15,131 bases of DNA from CAZFZT01 sp964523675 (lineage in GTDB: Bacteria; Planctomycetota; Phycisphaerae; Phycisphaerales; SM1A02), in NCBI GenBank assembly GCA_964523675.1, contig CAZFZT010000078.1, positions 1 through 15,131 on the forward strand, given 5' to 3'. The position numbers and the translations under genes are program-made. The notes beneath the pieces were generated by a model that was not told where the DNA came from, did no database searches, and worked only from the letters and a program-made list of their open reading frames with translations. Position 1 is the first letter of the stretch. The number at the start of each line of letters is the position of its first letter. Shown in pieces: positions 5,499 to 12,660 of the stretch.

Positions 5499-6587
5499 TC
5501 ATCGCTGTGAAATGGCCGCAAGCGTGCGCAGCGTCTCGACGGCTGCGCCTGAATCTATTGCTTTGGCAGCGATTTCTGCACCCTCGCGCAGCGTTTGGGC
5601 CTGCTCGGCCACCATCAATGTCGCCGCTGCATTTAAAAGCGTCATTTCGCGAGCGGGCCCCTTCTCGCGCCCTTCAAGTACTGCCTGGATCATCTGCGCT
5701 GCGTGGTCAAGACTTCGTGCGGTCACACTTTGCAAGGACGATTGCGAAAAACCTGCATCTTCAGGCGACACCGCACCCTCTGTCACATGGCCGCGATCGA
5801 CATACATCACGAGCGTTCGCGCGCCGATTGAAATCTCATCGAGGCCGTCCTCGGAATGAACGACCATGGCGTGCAACGTGCCCAGCGCCGCCAGGGCTTC
5901 CGCGACCGGCCTTAGAAATCGACGGTCGTAGACGCCCATCAACTGCCGCTTGGCCCCGGCAGGATTGGTGAGCGGCCCGAGCAGATTGAAGATCGTTGGA
6001 AAGCCCAGCGCGCGGCGAACCGGCATGACGTGCTTCGTCGCAGGATGATGATGGATCGCAAAGCAGAAACAGATTCGCGCCTCAACGAGGCATGTCGCCT
6101 GCGTCTCGCGAGGAGCATCGACATTGACGCCGAGCTGGCGCAGCACCTCCGCAGACCCGCGACCGGTGCGCGATCGGTTGCCGTGCTTCGCTATGTGAAC
6201 ATGCTCCGACGCAGCCGCTGCGACGATCGCTGCAGCCGTCGAAACGTTGAAGGTCTTGGGCGCGCCGCCGGTGCCTGCGGTGTCAACGATCTGCTCCCGA
6301 TCGCATGCACTTTGCACGGGATCAACATGCGTCCGCATCACGCGCGCTGCTCCGAGAATCTCCTCCGCAGTCGGCGTGCGCGTCGCAAGCAACGCAAGCA
6401 GCGCGCCCATCTCAGCGTGGTGCACCTGACCCGTCATCATCGACTCGAATGCCGCGGCCATCTCATCGGCACTCAGCGTACGCTGTGCGAGCAGCGCTGC
6501 CAGTGCATCCCCCAAGTCGGGGGACACGTCCCCACTTGCGAACTCGGGCGGACCAGGCAAAGGGAGTTGTCTCTCTTCGTGCGACAT
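5499..6587 (-). CDS. trpD: Anthranilate phosphoribosyltransferase
   Basis: This 362-residue protein catalyses transfer of phosphoribose from PRPP to anthranilate, the second step of the tryptophan branch. Diagnostic motifs are GTGG at 105-108 with KTFNVST after it (PRPP loop), KHGNRS at 134-139, NLLGPLTNP at 201-209 and DGLDEI at 247-252 (metal-binding). The length is slightly above the usual 330-350 because of about 25 extra N-terminal residues. The PRPP loop reads GTGGAPKTFN and the flexible loop reads GNRSRTGRGSAEV. Each is one residue shorter than common bacterial forms such as GTGGDGxxTFN and NRSVSSKSGSAD, and the Ser-Ser-Lys is absent. The start at 6587 has only GGCGAG upstream as a weak ribosome-binding site. 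No other trp gene is near. It is transcribed divergently from the polyprenyl synthase gene and converges on the crotonase gene. Confidence 0.95.
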   Translation of the reverse strand: MSHEERQLPLPGPPEFASGDVSPDLGDALAALLAQRTLSADEMAAAFESMMTGQVHHAEMGALLALLATRTPTAEEILGAARVMRTHVDPVQSACDREQIVDTAGTGGAPKTFNVSTAAAIVAAAASEHVHIAKHGNRSRTGRGSAEVLRQLGVNVDAPRETQATCLVEARICFCFAIHHHPATKHVMPVRRALGFPTIFNLLGPLTNPAGAKRQLMGVYDRRFLRPVAEALAALGTLHAMVVHSEDGLDEISIGARTLVMYVDRGHVTEGAVSPEDAGFSQSSLQSVTARSLDHAAQMIQAVLEGREKGPAREMTLLNAAATLMVAEQAQTLREGAEIAAKAIDSGAAVETLRTLAAISQR

Positions 6588-6666
6588 AAGAACTCGCCAG
6601 GCGCGGCGCGAGGCGGAACAGAATCTACCCCCAGATCACAATGGATCGGACATCTTACCGCCCCGC

Positions 6667-6672
6667 TACAAT
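6667..6672 (+). promoter_or_regulatory. -10-like TACAAT before the polyprenyl synthase
   Basis: TACAAT (5 of 6 bases of TATAAT) lies 10 bases before the ATG at 6683. No good -35 hexamer is seen at the right distance. If this is the -10, transcription would start near 6679 and the message would be essentially leaderless, ruling out the in-frame ATGs at 6641 and 6671. Confidence 0.3.
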
Positions 6673-6682
6673 GCCGCTGACC

Positions 6683-7795
6683 ATGCTCGAACTGCCGAAT
6701 GCCCCTGCTGCCGGAACGGCCGACGCCGCCTCTGACCTTATCAAAGGCATCGAGCCGCTGCGCACGCTTCTCGCAGAGGAACTCGAACGCGTGGCCGCGA
6801 TCTTCGAGCGGCAACTTGTCAGCGACCTCTCTGCAATCAACGCCCTGTGCGTGCATATCGAGGCGTATCGCGGCAAGATGTTGCGACCCACGCTCGTCCT
6901 GCTCTCGGGTTTGGCGGCGGGCGACATGTCGAAGCGTCGAAACGCCGAGGCAGCGAACGACGGCGGTGAAGCGACGCCTGGTGATTTCGATGTGACGACA
7001 CTTCGCCAGAACGGCATGCTGACCGATCGACACCGAATTGCTGCGGCCGTGGTCGAGATGATCCACATGGCGACGCTCGTGCATGACGACGTGCTTGACG
7101 AGGCCGATGTTCGTCGGGGCGGCGCGACGGTCAATCACCTCTGGGGAAATGAAGCGGCCGTCATGCTCGGCGACTACCTCATCTCCAACGCATTCCACCT
7201 CTGCTCAACCATGGGCGATCCGCAGATCAACCTCCGGTTGGGCGAGATCACGAATACGCTCTGTGAAGGCGAACTGATTCAACTCCACCATCGCAATGAC
7301 TACGGCATCGATGAGGCGATGTACTTCGAGATCGTCACGCGCAAGACCGCATCACTCATCGGCGAGTGCTGCCGGCTCGGGGCAGTGCTTTCTGATGCTG
7401 ATGAGAAAGTTGCTGAGGCGATGAAGGACTTCGGCCTCGCTTTGGGCATTGCATTTCAGATTCAAGACGATCTACTTGACCTGATCGGTGAGCAGAGCGT
7501 CGTCGGCAAGTCGTTGGGCAAGGACATCGCCAAAGGAAAACTCACCCTGCCGATCACGCACCTCATGGCAAGTGTGGAGGTTCATGAGCGGAGCGACATC
7601 CTGCGCATGATGGAGCAACGTGAAAGCAACGCTTTGCGTGAGCAGCTCTTACATCGCGGCTCCGTCGAATATTCCCGCCGCGTCGCCAGGCAGTATGTAC
7701 ACGCTGCGAAACGGGAAATCGCCATTTTACCGGCCGGACCGGCAAGAGATCTTCTCAATATCCTCGCCGACACTGTGATCGCGCGGTCGCATTAA
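6683..7795 (+). CDS. Polyprenyl diphosphate synthase (trans-isoprenyl)
   Basis: This 370-residue protein condenses isopentenyl diphosphate onto an allylic diphosphate, making the all-trans chain used for quinone side chains or other polyprenyls. Both Asp-rich motifs are intact: DDVLD with the following RRG (residues 135-139, first motif) and DDLLD (262-266, second motif). GKSLGKDIAKGKLTLP follows, and an early GKMLRP binds diphosphate. It looks like IspB-type long-chain synthases rather than short-chain IspA, but product length cannot be fixed by eye. Between the GKMLRP helix and the first Asp motif there is an extra loop of about 35 residues (SKRRNAEAANDGG onward). Three in-frame ATGs (6641, 6671, 6683) lack a Shine-Dalgarno. 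6683 is chosen because a TACAAT element overlaps the upstream two, but 6641 cannot be excluded. It is divergent from trpD. Confidence 0.92.
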   Translation: MLELPNAPAAGTADAASDLIKGIEPLRTLLAEELERVAAIFERQLVSDLSAINALCVHIEAYRGKMLRPTLVLLSGLAAGDMSKRRNAEAANDGGEATPGDFDVTTLRQNGMLTDRHRIAAAVVEMIHMATLVHDDVLDEADVRRGGATVNHLWGNEAAVMLGDYLISNAFHLCSTMGDPQINLRLGEITNTLCEGELIQLHHRNDYGIDEAMYFEIVTRKTASLIGECCRLGAVLSDADEKVAEAMKDFGLALGIAFQIQDDLLDLIGEQSVVGKSLGKDIAKGKLTLPITHLMASVEVHERSDILRMMEQRESNALREQLLHRGSVEYSRRVARQYVHAAKREIAILPAGPARDLLNILADTVIARSH

Positions 7796-7811
7796 CGAAA
7801 TCGCGCGATCA
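7776..7811. repeat. 10-bp inverted repeat over the polyprenyl synthase stop
   Basis: TGATCGCGCG (7776-7785) and CGCGCGATCA (7802-7811) are perfect inverted arms around a 16-base loop that contains the TAA stop (7793-7795). No T-run follows on the plus strand, so it is not a standard intrinsic terminator. It could stabilise the 3' end or act with Rho. Confidence 0.6.
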
Positions 7812-7912
7812 ATTCGAGAATCAATAGATCAGGAAAAGCATCCGATCCCGCTCTGCCGCCGCCACATTACTCGCGGCGGGGGACGCACTGCTGAGAAATC
7901 CTGAATCGGTGT

Positions 7913-7941
7913 TTGAAAACGACGCGAGCGTAGCGCATACT
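7913..7941 (+). promoter_or_regulatory. Sigma-70-like promoter for the secreted Cys-rich gene
   Basis: TTGAAA (7913-7918, 5 of 6), a 17-base spacer, then CATACT (7936-7941, 4 of 6). The predicted start is near 7948, leaving a 5' leader of about 65 bases before the ATG at 8013. The position, spacing and isolated gene downstream make this one of the better promoter candidates in the window. Confidence 0.5.
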
Positions 7942-8012
7942 GGCTCATCGAAAGACGCCGCTGCGGCCACTTGAATCATTTCATGGGGGCTACACAGAAG
8001 CGAAGGAGAAGC

Positions 8013-8987
8013 ATGAAACAGATCGTTATCGGATTCATCATCGGCATTGCCGCGTGCGGTACAGTTTGGTCCCTTTCCACCGGAGCAGCGCATGGGCAAT
8101 CGCGCGGCGACCGCAACTCACCGCCGAATCTCTCCGCAAACAAGTCTGTTGGTGGCGCCGCAGATGGCGGCATTGCCGGCGGCAACACTTGTCTCGGAGA
8201 CCTTGATGGCAGCGGGGCCGTCGGCGTGCCCGATCTGCTCATTCTCCTTGGAGCGTGGGGGCCGTGCCCTTGCCCGCCTGGAACGAGTGACTGCAACGGA
8301 ACGTGCATTGACACGACGAGCGATCCGAACCACTGCGGCGGATGCGGCATCGACTGCGGCGTCGGCGAGATTTGCATCAACGGCCAGTGCGCGCAGGCAG
8401 AATGCACCAACGTATCTGAGTGTGATGACGGCAATCCTTGCACCACCGATGCCTGCGTCAACTTCCAGTGCGTCTTCACCCCGACGGACGGCCTCACATG
8501 TGACGATGGCAGCGCATGCACTGTGGGCGACACATGCAGCGGCGGCGTCTGCGCCGGAGTGTCGATCTGCGGCCCGAATTCCTCGTGCGCAGGCAGCAAT
8601 TGCGCGTGCGACAACGACTTCCTCGATTGCAACGGCGACCTGATCGACGGCTGTGAGACCTCCATTCTCAGCAACGATAGCCATTGCGGCGGATGCGATG
8701 TGCAGTGCCCGCTTGGATCGGTTTGTATCAACGGCTCGTGCGTCTTCACGCAGACCTGGTACCGGGATCTGGACAGCGACGGTTTCGGCGATTGCGGCGA
8801 CTTCGTGACCGCTCCGGTGCCGCCGCAGGGATACGTTGGCATATGTGGCGACTGCGATGACAATAGCCCGAACGTCTATCCAGGCGCCACGGAGTTCTGC
8901 AACAACGTGGACGATGATTGCAACGGCGCCACCGACGACAACGTCATCGATTGCCCCGGCTCGTGCGTGAATGGCCAGTGCCTGTAG
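8013..8987 (+). CDS. Secreted Cys-rich protein with dockerin-like and MopE-like segments
   Basis: This encodes a 324-residue exported protein. The ATG at 8013 has AAGGAGAA just upstream and starts a signal peptide (MKQIVIGFIIGIAACGTVWSL through AHG, residues 1-28); the open frame itself begins at 7971. In order it has: a low-complexity Gly/Ala/Ser linker (29-58); one dockerin-like calcium-type block LGDLDGSGAVG...LLILLGAWG (61-83); Cys-rich modules of the NHCGGCGIDCGVGEICINGQC type (107-126) and CDDGNPCTTDACV (137-149); a second CGGC module (225-243); and a C-terminal segment DLDSDGFGD (252-260) with GDCDDNSPNVYPGATEFCNN and DDDCNGATDD (279-309). That last segment resembles the metal-binding repeats of MopE and myxobacterial surface proteins. 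Likely roles are surface attachment or metal binding; there is no catalytic domain. It is a single-gene unit with its own promoter and terminator. Confidence 0.85.
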   Translation: MKQIVIGFIIGIAACGTVWSLSTGAAHGQSRGDRNSPPNLSANKSVGGAADGGIAGGNTCLGDLDGSGAVGVPDLLILLGAWGPCPCPPGTSDCNGTCIDTTSDPNHCGGCGIDCGVGEICINGQCAQAECTNVSECDDGNPCTTDACVNFQCVFTPTDGLTCDDGSACTVGDTCSGGVCAGVSICGPNSSCAGSNCACDNDFLDCNGDLIDGCETSILSNDSHCGGCDVQCPLGSVCINGSCVFTQTWYRDLDSDGFGDCGDFVTAPVPPQGYVGICGDCDDNSPNVYPGATEFCNNVDDDCNGATDDNVIDCPGSCVNGQCL

Positions 8988-9073
8988 AAACGCGCGGACG
9001 GTACAGACCAGCCGAATGAACGGCAAGTTCCGAACACCCGGCCGTAGCGAAAATCTTTCCTCACGCGTCCACG

Positions 9074-9104
9074 ATCCCCGGATTCGATCCGGGGATTTTC
9101 TTTT
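9074..9104 (+). terminator. Rho-independent terminator after the secreted Cys-rich gene
   Basis: A perfect 10-bp stem, ATCCCCGGAT (9074-9083) with ATCCGGGGAT (9087-9096), has a TCG triloop and is followed by TTTCTTTTC. It has the same stem length and triloop as the terminator at 1579-1607. Confidence 0.9.
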
Positions 9105-9112
9105 CTATCCAT

Positions 9113-9162
9113 TTGACCGCATACAAAGACTGGCTACGCTTATGAGCATAGACTGGCTATGC
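9113..9162 (+). promoter_or_regulatory. padR promoter region with repeats and dyad
   Basis: A possible -35 TTGACC (9113-9118) and -10 TACGCT (9135-9140) have 16 bases between them; the -10 is weak. The area holds a direct repeat, AGACTGGCTACGC (9127-9139) and AGACTGGCTATGC (9150-9162), 23 bases apart with one mismatch. It also holds a perfect dyad GCATAG-ACTGG-CTATGC (9146-9162) and a smaller TATG/CATA dyad (9141-9150). PadR proteins commonly bind inverted repeats in their own promoters, so this is a likely autoregulatory operator. Confidence 0.45.
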
Positions 9163-9222
9163 AATAAAGGAAGCGGCCACTCGTTGTGCTGCTGTGCAAA
9201 GCCGCGAGCGGCTTATGAATGG

Positions 9223-9579
9223 ATGGATGACCTCAACATGACCCTTGATCCGCGACTGCTGACAGGCACCCTTGACCTCCTGATCCTCGATGTGCTCAGC
9301 CGGGGCGAGAGTTACGGCTACCAGATCGCCCAGACGGTCCTCGCACAATCAGGCGACCGCTTCGAGTTGAAGGAGGGCAGTCTTTACCCGGCCCTGCACC
9401 GGCTCGAACGCCAGAAGTGGCTCAAGCCGACGTGGCGCGACACGGCCGAGGGCAGACGGCGAAAGTATTACAAGTTGACGCCCAAGGGCCAGGCCGCGCT
9501 CGACGCCAAGCGCGAGGAGTGGTCGCAGTTCGCAAGCGCCGTCAACAGCGTGCTCGGGAGCAGCCATGTCGTGGCATGA
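9223..9579 (+). CDS. PadR family transcriptional regulator
   Basis: This is a 118-residue winged-helix regulator. The family pattern is clear: LLTGTLDLLILDVLSRG, then ESYGYQIAQTV, the recognition region LKEGSLYPALHRLERQKWL and the wing EGRRRKYYKLTPKG. It is of the short PadR type (about 110 residues), consisting of the DNA-binding domain and one C-terminal dimerisation helix. Starts at 9223 (MDDLNM) and 9238 (MTLDP) both lack a Shine-Dalgarno; the frame is open further upstream, but that part does not look like PadR. The last 14 bases overlap the next gene, which encodes a membrane protein. This matches the common arrangement of PadR genes next to a membrane protein with a short helical N-terminal domain, and the pair is probably translated coupled. 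The inducer is unknown. Confidence 0.92.
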   Translation: MDDLNMTLDPRLLTGTLDLLILDVLSRGESYGYQIAQTVLAQSGDRFELKEGSLYPALHRLERQKWLKPTWRDTAEGRRRKYYKLTPKGQAALDAKREEWSQFASAVNSVLGSSHVVA

Positions 9580-10828
9580 AGCAATCAGCGGGCAACTTCC
9601 GCCGCCTCACGAGGAGGAATCGCGCGATCTTCGGCGGGACATCCTCGATGAACTTGCGGACCATCTTGACTGCGCCATGCAGCGTGAATCGCTTCGCACT
9701 GATGATGAACAGACCGCGCGCAGGAATGTCCTGGCGCGCTTCGGCGACCCGGCGCGCCTCGCCTGCCGCCTCTGGCTCGACGCCATGAAAGGAACCATCA
9801 TGAACCAGCGGATACTGATCGGGACGAACATTCTTCTCGCAGCGATTGTGATCGCGATGTTCGTCATTGTGCTCATGCAGATGCAGCGCGCACAGACATT
9901 TCAGGAAGCAATGATCGCGCGGCTTGCGACAATGACCGCCGGCACTGCCGGACAATCGGGTGAGGCGCGGCCGACTGGGGCATCGCTTGATCCGGCCGCA
10001 CTGAGTTGGCCGAGCGCGCGGGTGCGGATCGAAGGCGGCAATGCGCCGTTCGAGTTGCGTTTCTATGGAGAGCCGTACAACACGGGCGAGAAGATCACGC
10101 TTACTGAGCAGAACGACGGCGGCGAAACAGTGTTCGGCCCGATTCGACCGGGGCAGTACTCGCTGACGGTGACGGATGACTACGGCGCGTCGCACCAGCG
10201 TTCGGTCGTCGTGCCGCCGGGCGGTGAGCACGAGGTGGTCGTTGACGCGCCAAAATGGCAGCCGCAGCCGACGCAGACGCGCGTTCGGCTCGATCTACCG
10301 CACAACCTTAGCGAGCGCCTCGACATTACCGCAGTGTTCCTGCTGGATGCGCAATTGGACTGGACGGGGGATCAATGGAGTCACGGTCGCGCCGGACTTG
10401 TAGTCAACCTGCATGGCCGTGCTGCATCTCCAGAGATTGCAACTGGCTGGCAAGATGTGAGAGGGGGTGCGGCGAGCACTCCCGGCAACTCGCGGCCGCG
10501 ACTCTATACGGCTCGGCCAGGGATGAGTTATGTCTCTTGGCTTGATGTGAAAGACTTTGATCTCCAGGAGCGGGTAACTTTGGATTCCTCACTACACTAC
10601 CGTTGCGATGGCTTTACGCTGTTTCACCGCGTGCCGGAGGGCCAAAGAGGGCGACGCCATCTTGGTCACCTATCGATTCCGCAAGAAGTCTTCATCGCAG
10701 CAGATGCGATCGCATCGGGCGATGTGCAACTCTCGGCGTTGCTCCCCGACGAAGTCGTCGAGCAACTGGTCGCGCTCGCCGAGGAGTTGGAGGCCGAAGA
10801 CGCTGACGCGGTATCAGACGATCAATGA
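9566..10828 (+). CDS. PadR-linked single-pass membrane protein
   Basis: This encodes a 420-residue protein. It starts at ATG 9566 with GGGAG at 9556-9560 (5-base spacing), inside the 3' end of padR. Residues 1-75 form a charged helical domain (RRDILDELADHLDCAMQRE, later ARRNVLARFGDPARLACRLW). They resemble the short N-terminal 'prefix' or HAAS-type domain found on membrane proteins next to PadR genes. One membrane segment follows (about 82-105, ILIGTNILLAAIVIAMFVIV). The rest (about 110-420) should lie outside the membrane. It includes a beta-rich stretch (PFELRFYGEPYNTGEKITL, GPIRPGQYSLTVTDDYG) that reads like a carboxypeptidase-regulatory or transthyretin-like fold, then an unrecognised region ending in an acidic tail. 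The gene is probably controlled by PadR. Its function is unknown; a sensor or envelope role is inference. Confidence 0.75.
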   Translation: MSWHEAISGQLPPPHEEESRDLRRDILDELADHLDCAMQRESLRTDDEQTARRNVLARFGDPARLACRLWLDAMKGTIMNQRILIGTNILLAAIVIAMFVIVLMQMQRAQTFQEAMIARLATMTAGTAGQSGEARPTGASLDPAALSWPSARVRIEGGNAPFELRFYGEPYNTGEKITLTEQNDGGETVFGPIRPGQYSLTVTDDYGASHQRSVVVPPGGEHEVVVDAPKWQPQPTQTRVRLDLPHNLSERLDITAVFLLDAQLDWTGDQWSHGRAGLVVNLHGRAASPEIATGWQDVRGGAASTPGNSRPRLYTARPGMSYVSWLDVKDFDLQERVTLDSSLHYRCDGFTLFHRVPEGQRGRRHLGHLSIPQEVFIAADAIASGDVQLSALLPDEVVEQLVALAEELEAEDADAVSDDQ

Positions 10829-10883
10829 AGCCAGGCGCTACTGCATCGACTTCGGGCATGACAAGCCATACCCTTCCGGCTGA

Positions 10884-12650
10884 ATGGCCGCCCCCGGAAA
10901 CAGTTCAGCCAGCGTCGTCGTCACGCGATTCGCTCCCAGCCCGTCAGGTCACCTGCACGTGGGCGGAGCCCGGACCGCGCTGTTCAACTGGGCCTATGCC
11001 AAGGGTCGTGGCGGACCAGGGAGCAGGTTTGTTCTCCGCATTGAGGACACCGACACCAAGCGATCCTCCGACACCGCCAGTATGGCGTTCCTCGAAGACC
11101 TCGCATGGTTGGGGATTGACTGGGATGAAGGACCGGAGTTTGAACAAATCCACAGGTCCGCAAGTCCACAAGTCCACAGCCGGCACACGCTCGGCGGCGG
11201 GGAGAATGGGCCGTACTTCCAGTCGCAGCGGCTGGATATCTATAACAGGTATATCGAGCAGTTGATTGCCGAGGGCAAGGCGTACCGCGCCTACGAGACG
11301 CCGGAGGAGCTTGAGGCGGCGCGGGAGCAGGCGCGCGCGGAAGGCCGGAACTACCGGTACCAGCGCCCCCCGCACGCGGCCGACAGCCCCGACCAACCAC
11401 ACGTCGTGCGTTTCGCCGTGCCAGAAGGCCGCGAGATCGTCGTGCGCGATCAGGTGCTCGGCGAGGTGCGGACGCCGGCCGCGCCTGAACCGGGCTCACT
11501 TGATGACTTCGTCATTCGCAAGCGCGATGGCTACCCGACGTATCACTTCGCGGTCGTCGTTGATGATGAACTCATGGGCGTGACGCATGTCATCCGCGCG
11601 CAGGAGCATCTCTCCAACACGCCGAGGCACATGCTGCTTCAGGAAGCGCTCGGCTTCCGCACGCCGGTATACGCGCACATCTCCGTCGTAACGAATCCCA
11701 ACGGCTCCAAGATGTCAAAGCGCGACAAGGACAAGGCACTTCGAGCGGCCGTGCGCGAGCATGCTCTCACCGCGCCGCCGCACGTTGCAGGCGGTGACGG
11801 ACTTGCCTTGCGTGAAGAGGAATGGGCGTGGTGGATTGAAGCCGACGATCGTCAACTGAATCCCGAGGCGGAGCAGGTGCTGGCTGAAGCGCTGGGCGTG
11901 CAGCTGCCGGAGATCAATGTTGATGATTTCCGCAGGGCGGGTTATCTGCCCGAAGTGATGGTCAATTACCTCGCGCTGCTCGGCTGGAATCCCGGCGGCG
12001 ATGTCGAGAAGTTCGATCGCGCGTTTCTCATCGAGAAGTTCGACTTCGACCGCATCATCAAGTCCCCCGCGAAGTTCGATCGCGAAAAGCTGCTGGCGTT
12101 CAACCTCGACGCGATTCAGGCGCTTTCACCAGAGGAGTTCGTGGCCCGGCTGCGCGAGCACGCTGAGCGCTATCACCCGGAGTTTCTCGAGCGGCTGGGC
12201 GAGCGGTTCGATGCGTTCGGCCGGGCGAATCAGCCGCGTTCGAAGACGCTTGATGATTCGTTCCGCACCGATCGCTTCTTCATCGTTGGTGACGAGCAGA
12301 TCGTGATTGAAGATTCAAAGCCGGTGCGCAAGGCGCTTGGCGGCGGACCGCCGAGCGGGGCCGATCACCTTGAAGCGATTCTGCCAGTGCTGCGCGAATT
12401 GAAAGAATGGACGGTCGACTCGCTCGAAACGGCAATTTCCAATTATGCTGCACAGCACGCCGAGGGCAAACTCGGCAAGGTCGCTCAGCCGCTGCGCATC
12501 GCAGTGACTGGCGGCGTCGTCAGTCCGGCGATCTTCGATACGCTCGCCATCCTCGGGAAGCAGAGCACGCTCGCTCGCATCGGACAGTGCCTTGTTCAGC
12601 ACAGAGAACACAGAGAAGTGCGGATTGCAACCGCAGATAAACGCGGATAA
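10884..12650 (+). CDS. gltX: Glutamate--tRNA ligase with unusual insertions and a repeat-derived C-terminus
   Basis: This class I synthetase charges tRNA-Glu. The signature APSPSGHLHVGGARTALFNW (16-35) contains the HIGH-type motif HLHVG, and the KMSKS loop is KMSK at 276-279. The protein has 588 residues against about 470-500 usually. Three parts account for this. Residues 89-99 come from an 8-bp tandem repeat at 11149-11180, inside a longer insertion before YFQSQRLDIYNRYI. About 60 extra residues (282-345) sit between KMSKR and DDFRRAGYLPEVMVNYLALLGW. The last 16 residues (HREHREVRIATADKRG) are encoded by a dispersed-repeat copy that also supplies the TAA stop. The ATG at 10884 has no Shine-Dalgarno and begins 55 bases after the membrane-protein gene. 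Since glnS follows, this enzyme is probably a standard discriminating GluRS. Confidence 0.95.
   Translation: MAAPGNSSASVVVTRFAPSPSGHLHVGGARTALFNWAYAKGRGGPGSRFVLRIEDTDTKRSSDTASMAFLEDLAWLGIDWDEGPEFEQIHRSASPQVHSRHTLGGGENGPYFQSQRLDIYNRYIEQLIAEGKAYRAYETPEELEAAREQARAEGRNYRYQRPPHAADSPDQPHVVRFAVPEGREIVVRDQVLGEVRTPAAPEPGSLDDFVIRKRDGYPTYHFAVVVDDELMGVTHVIRAQEHLSNTPRHMLLQEALGFRTPVYAHISVVTNPNGSKMSKRDKDKALRAAVREHALTAPPHVAGGDGLALREEEWAWWIEADDRQLNPEAEQVLAEALGVQLPEINVDDFRRAGYLPEVMVNYLALLGWNPGGDVEKFDRAFLIEKFDFDRIIKSPAKFDREKLLAFNLDAIQALSPEEFVARLREHAERYHPEFLERLGERFDAFGRANQPRSKTLDDSFRTDRFFIVGDEQIVIEDSKPVRKALGGGPPSGADHLEAILPVLRELKEWTVDSLETAISNYAAQHAEGKLGKVAQPLRIAVTGGVVSPAIFDTLAILGKQSTLARIGQCLVQHREHREVRIATADKRG
11149..11180. 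repeat. 8-bp tandem repeat inside gltX
   Basis: Four units, TCCACAGG, TCCGCAAG, TCCACAAG and TCCACAGC, run head to tail within the gltX frame and encode residues 89-99. A gain or loss of one unit would shift the frame, because 8 is not a multiple of 3. Confidence 0.85.
12601..12646 (+). repeat. Composite dispersed repeat, left inverted copy
   Basis: ACAGAGAACACAGAGAAG (12601-12618, itself two 9-bp units), a 10-base link, then AACCGCAGATAAACGCGG (12629-12646). The same modules in the same order are found on the minus strand at 12910-12954. The copy overlaps the last 16 codons of gltX. As I recall, short motifs of this kind (ACACAGAG and CGCAGATAAACGCGG) recur in many copies in planctomycete and other environmental genomes. 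Confidence 0.75.
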
Positions 12651-12660
12651 ACGCGGATGA
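12631..12660. repeat. 10-bp tandem repeat array A
   Basis: Three head-to-tail 10-bp units: CCGCAGATAA, ACGCGGATAA, ACGCGGATGA. They share the consensus CGC(A/G)GAT(A/G)A with array B 120 bases further on. The gltX stop codon falls in the last junction. Confidence 0.8.

Noticed and set aside
5333..5521. 62-codon minus-strand ORF overlapping the trpD end
   Set aside because: It reads through the hairpins and terminator of the candidate small RNA, has no ribosome-binding site and has no recognisable product.
7976..9026. Long minus-strand ORFs (295 and 302 codons) opposite the secreted Cys-rich gene
   Set aside because: They mirror the repetitive Cys/Asp/Gly codons of the plus-strand gene, which has a signal peptide, ribosome-binding site, promoter, terminator and domain matches. 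The minus-strand translations have no recognisable domain.
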